64,000 nt of DNA from Hemibagrus wyckioides (Eukaryota; Chordata; Actinopteri; Siluriformes; Bagridae): assembly GCF_019097595.1 (NCBI RefSeq), contig NC_080734.1:4539892-4603891 (forward strand), given 5' to 3'. Below the pieces are notes generated by a model, which was not told the origin of the DNA, searched no databases, and saw only the letters and a list, made by a program, of their open reading frames with translations. Below, piece by piece: positions 34,746 through 48,943 of the stretch (its first letter is position 1; each line of letters begins with the position of its first letter). The translations under genes were made by a program, and so were the position numbers.

Positions 34746-36543
34746 ATTTTGGTTAAACTGAAAATTTCCAACACGGGAAGTTTGTCAAGACAGACAGGTT
34801 CATGCTTCCACTTTCCCTGTAACATGACAAGCTGTTTTGTTTACTTAAGAGATAAATAAGAATCTGGAGAGGGAACGGATCTTTACAGCTGCTGTAACAT
34901 AACTGATTCATTTTTATACGTACCCGTGATTTTTCCTGGGGATTTTCCTATGGGTTTCTTAAAGAGATACGTCACTTGTCAAACATTTCCTTTTTTAATT
35001 CAAAGCAGCCCTTAAGTTTGTAAATCGACATACCTGTTTCATAAACCATTTATTTATTTATTTATCTACTGTTTCTTTTCAAATGACTCACACAGAAAAG
35101 ACTCAGAAGCTTGAAGAAGTGTCATCTTTATAATCAAGAAATGGTGCAACTTTTTTGTTTTCGTTGTTGTTTAGGAAAAGATACAGAAAGAGAACTGGGT
35201 TGTAAAAGCAGTTATCAGCTACTTGCTGTTTTTTTTTGGGAGATAAAACGAGAACAGAGAAAGAGAGAAGCTCAAAACTGAACATTATAATAATTGGTTT
35301 CTGGCCAGTGTGTACAGCACATAGGAGTGTGATGTGCTTCTGAACAAATGTGTCTATTTCTGAGTGGTTTTTATAATAATTTGAAGTTTAGCTTCTTTCA
35401 CTTGACAGAAAAGCTAGATGTATTGAATTTCCGGCTGATCAGAACTCCACATCTTCTCTTCTTTATAACTCAATGAGTGAAGCCACGATGTCTCACCTGA
35501 TCGACTGATTGACTGACCAACCGATCAAAGTTTGCTAATCTGAACTGGACAATACTAAAAGCCAAGAACGGCTCTTAAGATCCACCAAAGATCCTTGTTG
35601 ACATTTTAACTGCAAATGTTCAGAAGCCCAACACAATCACAACCCAAGTGTCTTCATATACAGTATGTGTGTGGGGGGGGGATGCTTTACAAATGTGCAA
35701 ACCAGCAACAAGCTGGACCTCTACCTTACCTCCTTTTACCTTCTGTACCCAAACACCAGCGACCACAGAGAAACATTTCTACACCGTCTCCGTTAACATT
35801 CCCTTCAAACCTTCCACTGCTTAAGAAAAAAGAAAAAAAGAAAAAAATCAGACTCGCTTTAAATCTTCAGAGGCGCGAAAAGCATGTTTTGCATCCAAGT
35901 GTTAGCAAAAAAGGTAGCTGGACTGATCTATTGATCCGTGCACGCGTGTCAAAAAAGCATGTCACTAGCAACACATCAGGGAGCGGAACCGTGTCGAACG
36001 CCTTTGCTGTTTTAAACCGTTATCGACTCTTCGTCTGTAGAAGGCACATTTCATTAAACTGAATTGTAATTTGTAGATTAGTGAAAGTAGCGGCGAGAGG
36101 AGAGAAAAAAAACAAAAAAACGTTCGGGCGTGTCCTTCCTTCACGCGCAAACACACCTCACGGGTAACAATGTACAGCAAATGAAAAATTCATACATTCA
36201 CAAACAGTTGCTAAAACGCTGAGAATCTCAAGGTATAGAATGTAAATGATAAATAATCTGCTAAACTCCGCCTCCTCCATCCCACATCCCTTTACGACCC
36301 CCCCCCCCCAAAAAACCCCCAAAACAACACTGACAGCCCCTCCCTTTCACAGTATTGGCTTAAGTGAAATTTTGCATTATTTAACCACAGTTAATTCTAT
36401 ATAATTATAGTAAAGATGCTCTAATTAAGATTTTTTTCCTTTAAAGCGTCAGCAACCACATATTTACGCGCATATAAAGCGCTTTGTAACAGAACAAACA
36501 CCTAATCGTACCTTTGGGATACATCTGCCACAGGGTTACACAA

Positions 36544-36547
<4 letters not shown>

Positions 36548-36602
<55 letters not shown>
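36548..36602. repeat. (GA)n microsatellite
   Basis: Pure GA run of about 27 units in the presumed nrbp1 3' UTR or downstream flank. Confidence 0.92.
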
Positions 36603-36605
<3 letters not shown>

Positions 36606-37348
36606 ATTTTATAAAAACCTACCACGAATAGGAGACGCGAAGCGACGGCTTTATGACGCTTTCATTCAGTTTCATGTTCAGACCTTTTTTTTTTAAAATG
36701 GATATAAAGTTGAACAGAGGAAAAAAACCTTAACCATTGCACCTTTAAAAGCTTGAACAACTGCCACCGGGTCACATGGCGCGTCGTGAGAACTTGATAA
36801 AGCAGTAAACGACGGGTTCCCTCTCGTCCGAGACAGAATCATTCGCACACATTTCTTTCTAAAAAAAAATAAAAAAAATAAAGGGCTTGTTCCACTAATA
36901 AACCATTCAAAAAAAAACAAAAACAAAACAAAACAGAAAAACACCCTGAACCATGACCCATCCCACAGAGATACTGTATGTAATATTAATAATAATAATA
37001 ATATAAAAAACAAAAAACAAAAAATAAAATAAAAAGAACACAGCTTGTAATACTGACATGAACAATAACTTTCTCAGAGAAGCAGGTGGCGGCTACACAG
37101 AGAGAAATGAATGTACACGAACGTCAGGCAACGATTTCTGCCACCTACAGCGGCGTGAAGAACAACAGAAATGCAGGAAATCGTCGTGCGAGCGCCGGAC
37201 GAGGTCTCCTGATCCGTTTTTTTTTTTTTCTGCGAAAAAAATACCCCTAGCTTCCACCCGGTCCGTCGAGTGAGCAAGTGCTAGAGTCTTGTCCCGTGTG
37301 TGAGGATGAGGAGCGGCGGCGAACAGAGGCGCACATCTCCACCCACTG

Positions 37349-40300
37349 CTACGAGGAAACGGTAACGGGGTTCAGGGAGCCGTTACGGCTGTAGAACTTC
37401 GTGAAGGCCTCCTCCAGCACAGTGGCGAGACGCGGCTGGTCGCCCTGCGTGACAGAGGCGCAGATACAGAGAGTGAGACGAAGGAGTGATGAAGATCATG
37501 ATAATGTGCATAATGTAAACCACATAATCAGCACTGATCACTAATGAAGAAATCTGCAACTGGATATGGACCTGACAGACTCACCAACGAGAATAAAATC
37601 CCCTGAATTCAATGATTTGGAGGGGTGTCCCAAAACTTTTGGTAAAATAGTAACTACTACACATTTTTCACCCTTGGCTAGCTATCTGGTCATAACGTGG
37701 AAATGTCTGACCTTTGATTAGTAGAAACAAGAAGAAGAAACATGCCCTCTTAACTCCAAATTAGGGAAGAAACTAGGGAAGAATCTACCGCAATTTACAT
37801 GCAGTTCTTTTTTTGTGAATGTCTAGACACAAAGCTAGTTTTAGAGTTACTCTTATGTTCATTCATGCTCTCTCTCTGAACTCTGCCAAGTTTCTCTATC
37901 GTCATAGATTGATGGTCATCCTGTTGTTGTGTACTGGGAATAAAGGCTATAACCAAACCGGCAGCTTCCTGTCCTACTCATACCTTCCATCACTCTAATC
38001 CAATCAGCTATAATCCTCGGCTTTTGCCTTCTGTGTGAATCATATCAGCATGGCTGCCAACCGCACCAAGTGTACAAGATATACTAGCATTTGATTTTTA
38101 GATCCATTATCAACATACAGCAGCAGACTTCTTATTATGGATGTTTGCACGAAGTATTTGAAATTCTACAACTTCCTCTTTCACAGGAAGGAAGTCTGCC
38201 ACGTGGTGATCCAACGTGATGCACTTCAAGTACAATCCATGACTTGAAACCACACCATCTGCTGCACTAAACACACTGGTCAAGAAGTGATCTGGGTGGA
38301 CGTTAGGGTAAAAAAAAAATGCCTGATCTGTGCTGAAACAACTGGAAGAAACCACAAGCTACATTTTACTGTATTTATTTATTTTAACAGACCAAAGACA
38401 CGTTTTCCAGTGGCTTATAAGACCAATGCAGAGGTCAAAGATCACTTATATAAATTGAGCAGAAACAATGATTCGTGTGATTTGGCTTTTTATGATTTTT
38501 TTTCAAACTAGAGAGGGATAACCTGTAAATTCTGGCACCATTTACAGTCCTGAACCATTTCATATTCAAAACAGATTATTTTTAATAGCTTTAACAAACC
38601 GCTTGTAGAAACGGATGAGGAGAAGGTGATATGTAACTAATAAACTAAAATAAGAGAGGGAACAGCGTGAGTGGGAGAGCCGGGCAGATGGTGTGGCATC
38701 AGCTTTCACACGAGAGCCAAGTTGGACAGATCAGTACGCTCAGCCAATTAGCGAGGATTATTTCATTACCAATAACTCTCTGATACACTACACCGGGACG
38801 TCTGTTACGGCGCACGTGCCTTTTATATACACGTGTTTAATGCATTACATACCATGCTGCAGCTCATTTTATACTGACGCTAATACGGCTTTAACTACAC
38901 GATATCCTTCCCATCCTGCAAGCCATCTTATATACTCCTAAAGGTTTGGCGAATCATCCACGGAGGCTCTGTTTTCAATTAAAATCATTTAAAAAACAAT
39001 ATTGTGCTTGATATAATAATAATTGTCTAGCAGTCTGGAGAAATATCACAGCAGACTGAACAGATTCTGTAGCATGTGATCGCAAGATATTCTAATGAGG
39101 CTGTAACCAGATCGGAATGTGACACGATGTTTACATAAAGACAGAAAGCAAACATTTACATGAAATAGGAGCTTTGGATTTGACGGCGTTGTGTTTATCG
39201 GAGGGAAAAAAAAAACAAACAAAAAAAACCCCGACAATGCCGAAGCGCCTACCTCGCTGATGAAGCCAAGCTGGACCAGCTCCACTGCCAGCTCCTGCAC
39301 GTTCTCATCTGCACGCACACACACACACAAAATGAGCTTTATTGCAAAACATAATTCATAGCACTGTTTAAAACCTAAATATTTTAAACTGAATTAAAAA
39401 ACAATATTCTCGCTCGCTCTTGTTTATAGACAGAAATGAGCCTTAATGCCAACAGTTTCATTAAAACATCCAATAAAATATGAAAAGAGGCGGGGTTTAA
39501 TGAACTTGATTTTTTTTTTTTTTTACATAACCTTCGCTTTATTGCTCACTAGCTTGTCAAAATCTGCATTTAAGAAAATTCTTTTAAATTAAATAATCAT
39601 AATTAATAACGATCATAACACAAAAATAATCAACAAATGAAATGAATGGTGTGATGAAGCAGAGGTGCTGTTATAACCACGGATTGTTCATGCGTCCTCT
39701 GATATCAAAACAATTTGCCAATGAATCCTTAATTACAGAACACACTTTTTTATCCATTTATAATTACTTTTAAGGTTGTGGAACATCTGCGAAACACGTT
39801 ACAGCAGCTAAACAGTTTTTTCCTTCAATATGCTTTCTTTTTTTCATTTCCTGAACTTAATATCATCTGTACTGAAAACTTTCCCCAATTATTTTTTTAA
39901 CAGAACCCACTGAACCTCTCCGACACTGAAGACTCCTTCCGTAAATGGTAAATAGGCGTCTCCTTCCAAAAAAATCCATTACTGATTAACTCTTATTCCT
40001 TAAACAAGTGACTGCACACTGTTGCTATGGAAACGACCAAGTACTAGAACGAGACTGGGAATATAAACCTGTGCCACCGTCAGAACTGCTCTTACTGGAA
40101 TAAAAAAATCGATATAACTATCCGTCTCTAGAAAACATACGATCCAACCTAAATATTGGTTTATTATTTCATATCCAAGTCACACACAAATGAGAAACCG
40201 ACTTGCAGGCTATCCAAAATCCAGTCTGTGGAGCAATGTGTGTGCAGTACTCGGTGTACTCACTTGGTGCCAAATCGCAACTCAAATGTCTATTCAGCTT

Positions 40301-43300
40301 ATCTTCCAGCTTTAGCAGTAAGGTCAGCTGTGTAGGAAGAAGAAGCAGGATATTAGGACGTGGTGTGAACCATGACATGAGCGACGTGTGTGGGAATAAA
40401 AAGGACTCACGTGATGCTTCGCTCCTTCCTCCACAGGCTCAATGTTGCAGTGCATCTGAAGCACCTTAAAGACAAAAATCGGACATAGGTGCTTATTACC
40501 TGTCGTACCTTTGTATACACTGGCAAAATATTAGGGTTTTTTTCCTCTTATTTTTATTATTTTTCCTCAGGACATGTGATGTTAAAAAATTCTGCCTGCA
40601 ATTTTTCACCTCAGTCTGGCGAGTCAACAAGGTGAAAATGTCGCCACTGACATGTCTCCTAAGTGGCACAACTTTCTCACGTTACACATGATCTCGAGTA
40701 GGAACAAGGCGGGTGGAAACTGGATATTGGCTCAGCACCGAATCCAAGTTTCCGTCTGGTGCATTTAGTAAATATGGAAAGGCAAGACGCCCCGGATACA
40801 TCTCCCTCGCCTAACTCTGTGGTTAGGAGTGTTAACGTGGCTGACGTCTCCTAATCCTAAACCGGCATCATGGCTTTGTGTTGCTCACCTTCCGGGTCTC
40901 GAGTTCTGCAGGTTCTGGTGTGGGGGTTTTCACAGAGGGCGGGATGATGGGGGACTTCACTGTCTCTTGCTGGGGCTGTTGAGGGCAAGGCATGCCGAAC
41001 GCCGTCAACGGATAGATCCCGTTCCTACACGTGAATGAGAGAGCCTGACTTCAGCTTACAGCATGTTCAAGTTTATAACACGGCACTGTGGATTGGTGAG
41101 GTGGTGTTGAATCATTTCCTACAGCAGCAGCTCTAACAGAGGCATTATAGCTTCTATAGTGAAAAAATTTGGAAGTCAAGTTTCTTAGTCATCTCCAGGA
41201 AAGATTTTAATAAGACAAGCTTGTCTTATATTTAATGTTAAGAGAATAAAAGACAAACCAGTAAAAGAACTACTGTGTATAGGTTTTATAATGTACACCA
41301 ATCAGTTATAACATTATGACCACTGAGAGGTGAAGTGAATAAGACTGATGATCTCCTCATCATGGCACCTGTTAGTGGGTGGGATATATTAGAGGCAGCA
41401 AGTTAATGCTCTGTCCTCAAAGTTGATGTGTTAGAAGCAGGAAAAATGGACAAGTGTAAGGATTTGAGCGAGTTTGACGAAGGGCCAAATTGTGATGGCT
41501 AGACCACTGGATCAGAGCATCTCCAACACTGCAGCTCTTGTGAGGTGTTCCCGATCTGCAGTGGTCAGTATCTATCAAAAGTATCCTCTAAGCCCGGATG
41601 TGCTGCAAACATCTTGGTGCCAGATACTACAGCACACCTTCAGGGATCTAGTGGAGTCCAAGCCTCCATGAGTCAGGGCTGGTTTAGCAGCAATAGGGGG
41701 ACCAACACAATATTAGGCAGGTGGTCATAATGTTATGCCTGATGAGAGTAAGTGATGAAAGTAACTAAAATGGATAGAAGCTGATATACATGGATAAATC
41801 ACATAACGTATCATTGTTTAACAAAGAAAAAGTTGCAACCAGTGTCAGGTTCTTATCATACAAGTGGAATAAATCCCTTCAGCACTTCTGTTATTAAAAA
41901 ATAATCCACTTCAGGGTATTAACACTGACTCATTAGATTGATTCATGCAGCACTACGATGAGTGTTTTAATTCTTACAAAAATACTTTATCACATTTCTC
42001 ACCTCACATCTTCAAGGAACTTGTCAAGCTCCAGTGCTGGAAACTGGGACAACCTACAGGAAAGAGAGAGAGAGAGAGAGAGAGAAACCAGTGAACTTGA
42101 TTGTGTGTTTAGTCTTCCTTCACAGATTCACATCCTCATTCCACACAGCCTGATCTCCTGATTAAAGGCGTCAGACACTCACTTCAGCTGCATTTCCTTC
42201 CTCTCCATGATCACCCGATTGGGGTCCATGTTCTTAGTCATTTCCTCTAAAGCGTTTTCAGGGATCATGTCTACAACACAAAGCAGATTGTTGTGTTAAA
42301 ACCCAATGCAGAAACACCACTGTCTCACCTCAGGACTGAGTATTTACTAAAATATCAAACCAAAAAAACATAGCTACAGCATTTCCTTAACAGATCAATA
42401 AACAGCCATATTGCATGCATACAGCAAAGCGATCGAGAAAAGGAGACTCACGCTGGTGGCTGACGATACAGTGAGCCGCCAGGAGCTTGAGCTGAGGCAC
42501 CTCGAACAGAGCCTGGTGGAAAAGCAGCTCTCTAGCTGTGGGCCTTTTACTGGGGTCCGTCTCCAGACACTTCTGAATAAACTCCTGCAGATTCACACAC
42601 AATCAACAGCTTACACACACCGTAGACCTTATGAACTGAAGGTGCATCCCAAACTTCTGCACTATGTCATTGTGTAATTTAAATATTGTGAGCAGTGAAC
42701 AAGAAGTAGAAATAAAAATATGAAGTGTAAAATGTTAGACACTTCATACAGTCAACACTTGCAGCCTGGCTTGCGTAGACAAAAAAGGGGCAGGGCTACC
42801 CCAGGCCCTGACAATGGACAAGAACTAAAACCTATAGATGGCTGATGACACTGTGGTGCATGAAACATCTTAGAAATATCTTTCAAATTAGCCCATGTTG
42901 TGTGAGATATTTTTCAACACTGTAAAAATTCCCAGTATTCTGCTAAAGCTAGTGCATTTGACGTCACTTAGCATCGACTGGCAAGCGGCTTATAACGTTA
43001 GGTGTTCCATTTGAGACGATACTACCCTTCTAACATTCATACACTAGATGATCCAGTACATATTGTACAGTGCATAAGCAATAGAGAAATATATCCAAAG
43101 CACAATATTGTGTATGTAAGCCACATATGAATTATCTTGAGCCTAGAGAAGCTGTCATATTTTTCATAAACAAAGCTGAACTTAAAATAAAGCTAGCTAC
43201 AGCTACCTAGCCACACACTGTTTATGAATACACTGGTACGTTTACATTTCTGCCATTTAGCAGCCGTACTTATCCAGAGCGACTTCAAATTTATCTCGTT

Positions 43301-46188
43301 TTATACAACTGAGCAATTGAGGGTTAAGGGTCTTGGTGAAGCTGGGATTCGAACTTTAGTGATCAGTAGTCCAACACCTTGTACTGACACTTGTATCTGA
43401 GGAACATGTCACAGGTAAGAACTTCAAATCTTACGAGAACCGAACACTTTTTTTTTAACCCCGGACTCACTCTCTGCAAGGGATCCTCCAAAGACTGAAT
43501 GGCACTGTTAATGGCTTCCGGCGACACGTACGACGACTCTCCGTTACTAATCTCCAGCACGGCCATCTACGAACAGAGAGACTGAAATGAAATGCCTGGC
43601 TGAAGCTAGAGTTTCCACTTCCACACCTTCACACGCACTCATCACTCACCTCTAAGGCGCACATTCCGAAGGAATAAATGTCCACGGCTGTGGTGACGTT
43701 GGTAACATCTGGAGGTAGGGAAGAGAGAAACGTGTCAAACGTTTACAACCAAGAGTCAAATCTGCACTGACGTATTCAAGCAATTAAAGAGTATAAATAA
43801 AAAGGTCCTTTACATCCATATTCCGGTGCAAAGAAATGCAAACTCTTCTGTTCCTCCCGACATGTTTTAACGTGATTATTAATGGTGTCTGGAGCAACTG
43901 TGAAGAAAGACAGAAAAAAGCAAAAAAAAAAAATCACAATATTAATACAAGATCTAAGACATTTCACTTCCCAATTAATATTTAGTGGCTCAGTCGTTAT
44001 GATCTGCTCTTGTTTATCGTTAAGCCACAGTGAAGATGCTAGATTCGCCAATCGGATTCATCAGAAGGTGATGATTCAATTTCTACACCAGGAACTCGCA
44101 CCAATTTGCGACACAAGGACCTGTATGGCAGTGCTCCATATGTTACACATCCAAGCCTAGTAATAATAGATTTAGTTAATCTAATAGAACGGATAATCGC
44201 AGATACAATCATCTGTTTAACTTTCAGCATCAGAGCTTTTGATTTTAAGTGTCACATGTAATGTGGTAGCTGTGTTTGTTTTTATTAACTTCCAGAGGTA
44301 AGATGGTGATGAGGAAACTGCTGTTTATAGCTGTGGTAATATAAGTGATGAGAGGAACTAACATGCCTCACTGATGCTCCACTACATAAAATGCCACTAT
44401 AAACTGGAAAAAAGTGTGACATTTTGCTTTAAAATAAATTAACATTTGTAATAGTTAAAATTCCTCATATATTCAGGATGTATTATAGGAGAAAAAAATC
44501 CACTTTAGGGTAAAACACAGTAAAGTTTGTTTTATCACATCACCTTGTCAATGATTATTTATTTAAAACAGCATGATATGTCTTATCATGCTGTTTTAAA
44601 GAAATAATCACACTTCTGGTTGGTTTTTGGGCATTTCCTGTTCTGGCTATCTGTAAATATGACCAAACTTCTTTATTCATAGTAAATCTTCTGACCGTAG
44701 GCCTCACGCATAATCAGTTATCACTTTCCTGTATCTGACATTTCTCAAAGTTGTAACAGGAAACGCGAAACACATCCACAAATCTCTTCACTAAAACTGA
44801 CCCCTCCTTTTATTTTTTGCACACTAAGAACCCCTGTACTAGATCGGCGGCCCACCTGAGCCGATCTTGATGAGGCCATTGTGCTGTATGAAGATGGTGT
44901 CACAGGTCAGGTTCCCATGGATGATGGGGGGGTCACATGAATGCAGATAACTGAAGGGCAAGTAAGGAAAAAAGTTAACATTATCACACAGAGAAAGAAA
45001 TCCTGTGCAGTATTTTTCCCCCCTCTGATCAATTAAAAATACATCATTTCTATTAAACCATGTCCAAAAGAGTATGTCGTGCTGTTTAGAATGTCTGCTA
45101 ATCATTTATGTTAAACCGTTTTACTATATACTACGAGTTAGTTAATTAATGAGTAACTACTAGTAAAAGGAAGTGCATAGTTAAGGGAGTAAAGAAATGT
45201 AAGAGTTTATAACTGACCTTAAAGCAGATAATATCTGAGTACACCACCGTTTCCATGCCTATCAAAAGAAAATATATATAAATATATTAAAATTCAGGCT
45301 TTGTCTTTAAACATGGGCCATTCATATATTCTCTCTCATCCAGCTTAATCAACATTCATAGTTCTGAAATATTCATACCTTTTCATTCATAGTCTTGTGG
45401 TTTTTCTTTGTCTTTTTCAGAAACTGCTTCAGACTCCCTGAGGACATGTACTCTGTTATAAAAATAACCTGATGGGAAAAGAACAAAATGTCATTTCAGT
45501 TTAACCTGCAACACAAAATAACACAAAAACGGCTGCATGGATCTCTCGGAAAAGCACAGGACGTTTTCCCAGTGTACTAAAGTCATAATAAAGTTATTAA
45601 TATGGCATTATTATATTATGGCATTATTATATTATGGCACGGTCGCTGCCGAAATCTCAGACCTGACTGGTTTCTATAACAGCAGCTCTGACTGTAGTGT
45701 CACGGTTTTATAAGAAGTCAGTATAAATAAATCTCAGGTTCTAATGTGTCATCGTTTCTATAGTAACAGCTCATGCACCCGGACGTGTATAGAGGATGCT
45801 CCATATAATCTTGGGCTATCGAAGACGCTCATTTACTTTCTGTGTCTTGCTAACATGACGGGATGTACCACTTTGTTTTTATTTTAATTTGGAAAAACAG
45901 AGAGAGAGCACGAGAGAGAGAGAGAGAGAGAGAGGCTGGTGAGGTAACAACTGTTTAGGGAACTAACTAGACTAAATTAAGCATAACTAGAAAAATATTG
46001 TTCATTAAAATGTAAACATTTTCAAATGGCAACATTTCAAATGTTATAAGAGTTAAAACACTTCAAGACATGCTGTTAATGGAAAATAATCAACTTCATG
46101 GTGGTAAGAGCAAGTCTACCTGATCACACCACCATACTGTTGATTATTTGTCTACAAGATGCCAGTGATAACAGTTAAATAAAGGTCA

Positions 46189-46262
<74 letters not shown>

Positions 46263-48853
46263 CACACACACACACACACGACATACATGACATTTACATT
46301 AAATTTATGGCATTTGGCAGACGCCGTTATCCAGAGTGAGATGTTTATCTCATTTTTTATAAAACTGAGTAACTGAGGGTTAAGGGCCTTGCTCAGGGGC
46401 CCAGCAGTGACAGACTGGTGGTCCTGGGGTTCAAACTCTCACCTTAAGCACTAAGCTACCACATCCCCATATGAGTCTAGAGCTTTGAATAGTGCAATAG
46501 ATAACATGTTAGGGTGAAATCCTTTACTTTTATACTTCTCTGAAGTTACAAACTGAAAATCATGGGAATATGTTGAGCAAAATCCTTAATTAGCTCTGTA
46601 GAGGTTGAGAAAATGTTAGTGTGAAGATATAGAGCAAATATCAGTTTATCAAACCTCCTTTATATTCATTTCTCATTACATGTGCTGAAGGTCAGTGTCT
46701 CAAACATTTACATGTCTAGTAATTAAACTATAACGTTCACATTAAAACATAGTAAAGACCACCACTACTACCCAAAACTGGGGCTCAGCTCACACCTGCC
46801 TCCGAGTTGAAGCACATAATAAACCTTTTATTAAGCAAATCACTTACTCTGGCTCTGTTCTCCTTCACGTCGGCCCAGTACTTGTGAAACTTCACGATAT
46901 TCAGATGCTCCAGCTGAATCAGGTTATCAAAAACTGCCTTCACTTTTTCCTGGAACAAAAGAAAAACACCCTTAAATCAAATCATGTGCAGTTAAAGCAT
47001 TATATGATGTTATGGCTGTAACGTTAGAGGTTTATGTCCCTTTAAGAAGACAAATTAAGAGTCCATGTTCACCATTTAATGAAAGCCCTACTTAAAAACA
47101 GAAACAAACAAAAACAAAACGTAGCGTGTAGAGAGATAACAAGCACAAGACGGGAAGAAAAAAGAAAAAAAGCAATAAAGTTCTATGACTTTGTCTTGTT
47201 TGCCTGCGGATCCTTCCGAGTTTACCTTGTTAGTGCATGACCCTGTAGACAAGGTGCATCTGTTCTCAGAGGCAAAAACGTTGGCGCAGTTTGTGTGCTC
47301 TCAATGTGTCCCAAAAAAAGGAACTAGAGTAAGACATGCCAGAACAGGAGTACAGTCTAACTCTCATGGTTGCATGAGCATAAATGGGGGAAAATATACA
47401 TATATATTCACATTCCAGCCAGATTTACTCCTGATCCATAAAGCGTGAGCTTATCGGATAGCGGACAGAACATTTCTCAAATGCCGTCTAATCCGTACCC
47501 GAGTGGGTTTTATTGTGTTTAATTAAAGCGCAGGATGTGCTTCTGTGAACAGGAGCGTAGTGTGTGCAGAAGAGAACATGCACAGATGGCTGAACGGATG
47601 AACTGAATGTAATTGGTTTACTAAAGGGAGTAAACCATGCCGGAAAACAAAACGATCCGTGCAGAGAAACGGCAGTGCGTTTTAGGACGAGTCCAGAGGG
47701 AATGGGTTGTGAAATTTTTTTGGGGAGACACAGCCAGACAAAAAAAAAAAAAAAAGGGAAAAGAATACTGATGAGAACAACTAAGGAATTTAATCAGAGT
47801 ACAAACAGACGTATTTTCAAAGTCAACAGTCGAATCACACACGTGACGAAGTGGGAAACCGTGACGTGGCAGATGGCCTACGATTAAAGGTGTCAATATT
47901 ATTAATTCCTTACTAAACCAAACAACATGGGACGTTATGTAGAAACAATAAAAATAAAACTAGTTTAAGCCATTGTCTTAGAACAATTGTATTGGAGCTG
48001 TCGATTGTCTTGACGTCAATCATTTTACAGACACGCCCCTAACGCTTTTCAGCCACTCGATCGATCCCGAGGAGACGTTACATGTTTACAGAGTTGTAAC
48101 TTGGCTTTCAAGCAGTTAAATGTCAGAATGCACTTGAAAGTCCTGTCACTACACCATTATAAATTATGGGGGCAGAGCTTTGTTTACAATGGTGGAAATG
48201 TGAGCAATCTCAAAAAGGAAAAACAACAACAAAAAATGTTTAATTGTTAGAGATCTCACCCAAGTACCGAATCCACCCCAACTCCCAGATAAGGTAATTC
48301 CTCAAAGTTAACAACATGAATACACACCCAATATTTGAATTCTGTAATTAATCTTATCACACACACGCACGTATCTGTGTGTTTTCCTGCTGATTCAGCC
48401 GTACCTCCTGCAGTTTGAAGTTCTTCCTTTCGGAGAACATGACCTCATTCCACACCACCTCCACTCCCTCCTCTGTGTCCATGGCCAGGTAGGCGTTGTC
48501 GATGCCTGGAACGTTTCTCTGGTTAACCTGGAAAAAAATTGAAAATAAAACATGTTCACCCACTCTTTATCTACGATTACACCATTTATTAAGCAAGATA
48601 GCTGCAGTACCTCCTCTCTGCGCTTCTGCCAGCGTCCACACGGGCTCTCTTCCAGGATCTCGGACTCGTCTTCGCTCTCCTCTTCTTCGTCTTCGGTCGC
48701 TGTCGTAGGTGCCGGCGGAGCCTGCGTTACCGTGGACACTGGGGGAGACACCGACGAGACGCCTTGAGCGGTGGGCGTGGGGGCCGCTGCCTCGGATTTC
48801 GCCTCCATGGCGGAGGTCTGAGCCGGAGCTTGTTTTGCTTCTCCTTCAGACAT
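37349..48853 (-). CDS. nrbp1: Nuclear receptor-binding protein 1 (NRBP1) pseudokinase, complete, 536 residues, 17 coding exons
   Basis: NRBP1 is a pseudokinase scaffold acting in ER-Golgi traffic and as a substrate receptor in Elongin/Cullin complexes (family knowledge). Exons on the minus strand, first to last: 48853-48611, 48527-48405, 46949-46848, 45468-45379, 45258-45218, 44950-44856, 43897-43814, 43708-43650, 43566-43471, 42584-42452, 42270-42183, 42053-42003, 41024-40889, 40464-40411, 40327-40264, 39308-39253 and 37444-37349 (TAG). All borders are GT..AG and phases are continuous. An acidic N-terminal stretch ([16 protein letters not shown]) precedes the kinase-like fold. It has VVWN (Asn108 where kinases have Lys), HGN at 211-213 in place of HRD and KIGS at 228-231 in place of DFG, so it should be inactive, as in the family. 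APE (FFAPEYG) is kept. The C-terminus is NPVTVSS. Human NRBP1 is 535 residues. Start: ATG at 48853; another ATG directly precedes it. Confidence 0.97.
37596..37652. mobile_element. Solo end of a family-B Tc1-like element
   Basis: CTGAATTCAATGATTTGGAGGGG followed by TGTCCCAAAACTTTTGG matches the right arm end of the family-B elements. No other part is present. It lies in the last nrbp1 intron. Confidence 0.8.
39905..40100 (-). repeat. Reverse copy of unnamed 'GGAGTCTCCAG' repeat
   Basis: CGACACTGAAGACTCCTTCC (39918), GTTGCTATGGAAACGACCAA (40021) and GTCAGAACTGCTCTTAC (about 40080) are reverse complements of successive blocks in the forward copies. Confidence 0.55.
41294..41750 (+). mobile_element. 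Tc1-like family-A deletion derivative, copy with a different deletion
   Basis: It starts TACACCAATCAGTTATAACA and keeps the 5' region to GTATCTATCAAAAGT. It then jumps to a C-terminal segment (CATCTTGGTGCCAGATACTA, TCAGGGATCTAGTGGAGTCC) and ends at GGCAGGTGGTCATAATGTTA-TGCCTGATGAGAGTA. Most of the catalytic domain is missing. It lies in the nrbp1 intron 41025-42002 on the strand opposite to the gene. Confidence 0.9.
43235..43382 (+). repeat. SINE-like dispersed repeat
   Basis: GCCATTTAGCAGCCGTACTT, GAGGGTTAAGGGTCTTGGTG and GATCAGTAGTCCAACACCTT align in order with the copy at 26171-26356. It sits in the nrbp1 intron 42585-43470, whose remainder shows nothing. Confidence 0.7.
45640..45845 (+). 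repeat. Copy of unnamed 'GGAGTCTCCAG' repeat (5' half)
   Basis: GGTTTCTATAACAGCAGCTC and CGTTTCTATAGTAACAGCTC occur at the spacing seen in the copy at 22077-22390. The GGAGTCTCC block is absent. It lies in an nrbp1 intron; the (GA)n run at 45899-45935 follows. Confidence 0.6.
46192..46280. repeat. (TA)n(CA)n microsatellite
   Basis: About 30 TA units pass into a short CA run. A SINE-like repeat (46286-46468) directly follows. Confidence 0.95.
46286..46468 (+). repeat. SINE-like dispersed repeat
   Basis: GGCATTTGGCAGACGCCGTT, GAGGGTTAAGGGCCTTGCTC and CTAAGCTACCAC match the 26171-26356 family. The following stretch 46470-46840 and the intron 46950-48404 show no further recognisable element. 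Confidence 0.75.
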
Positions 48854-48943
48854 CATGGATGGATAACCGGCAGCTCCGTGCACGAGCCTGGCTTGAAAAA
48901 CGAGGTCGGGATTGCTCGCACCACGAGGGTGGGAGACAAATAT
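48854..48943 (-). other. nrbp1: nrbp1 5' UTR part of the first coding exon
   Basis: A splice acceptor (TTTGCAG on the minus strand) at 48944-48945 precedes the initiator region by 90 bases. The frame stays open upstream of the ATG, but family proteins begin MSEGE, which supports the assigned start. Confidence 0.7.

Noticed and set aside
47185..47448. An 87-residue + strand frame ([19 protein letters not shown])
   Set aside because: Antisense in an nrbp1 intron, with no recognisable family and no splice borders.
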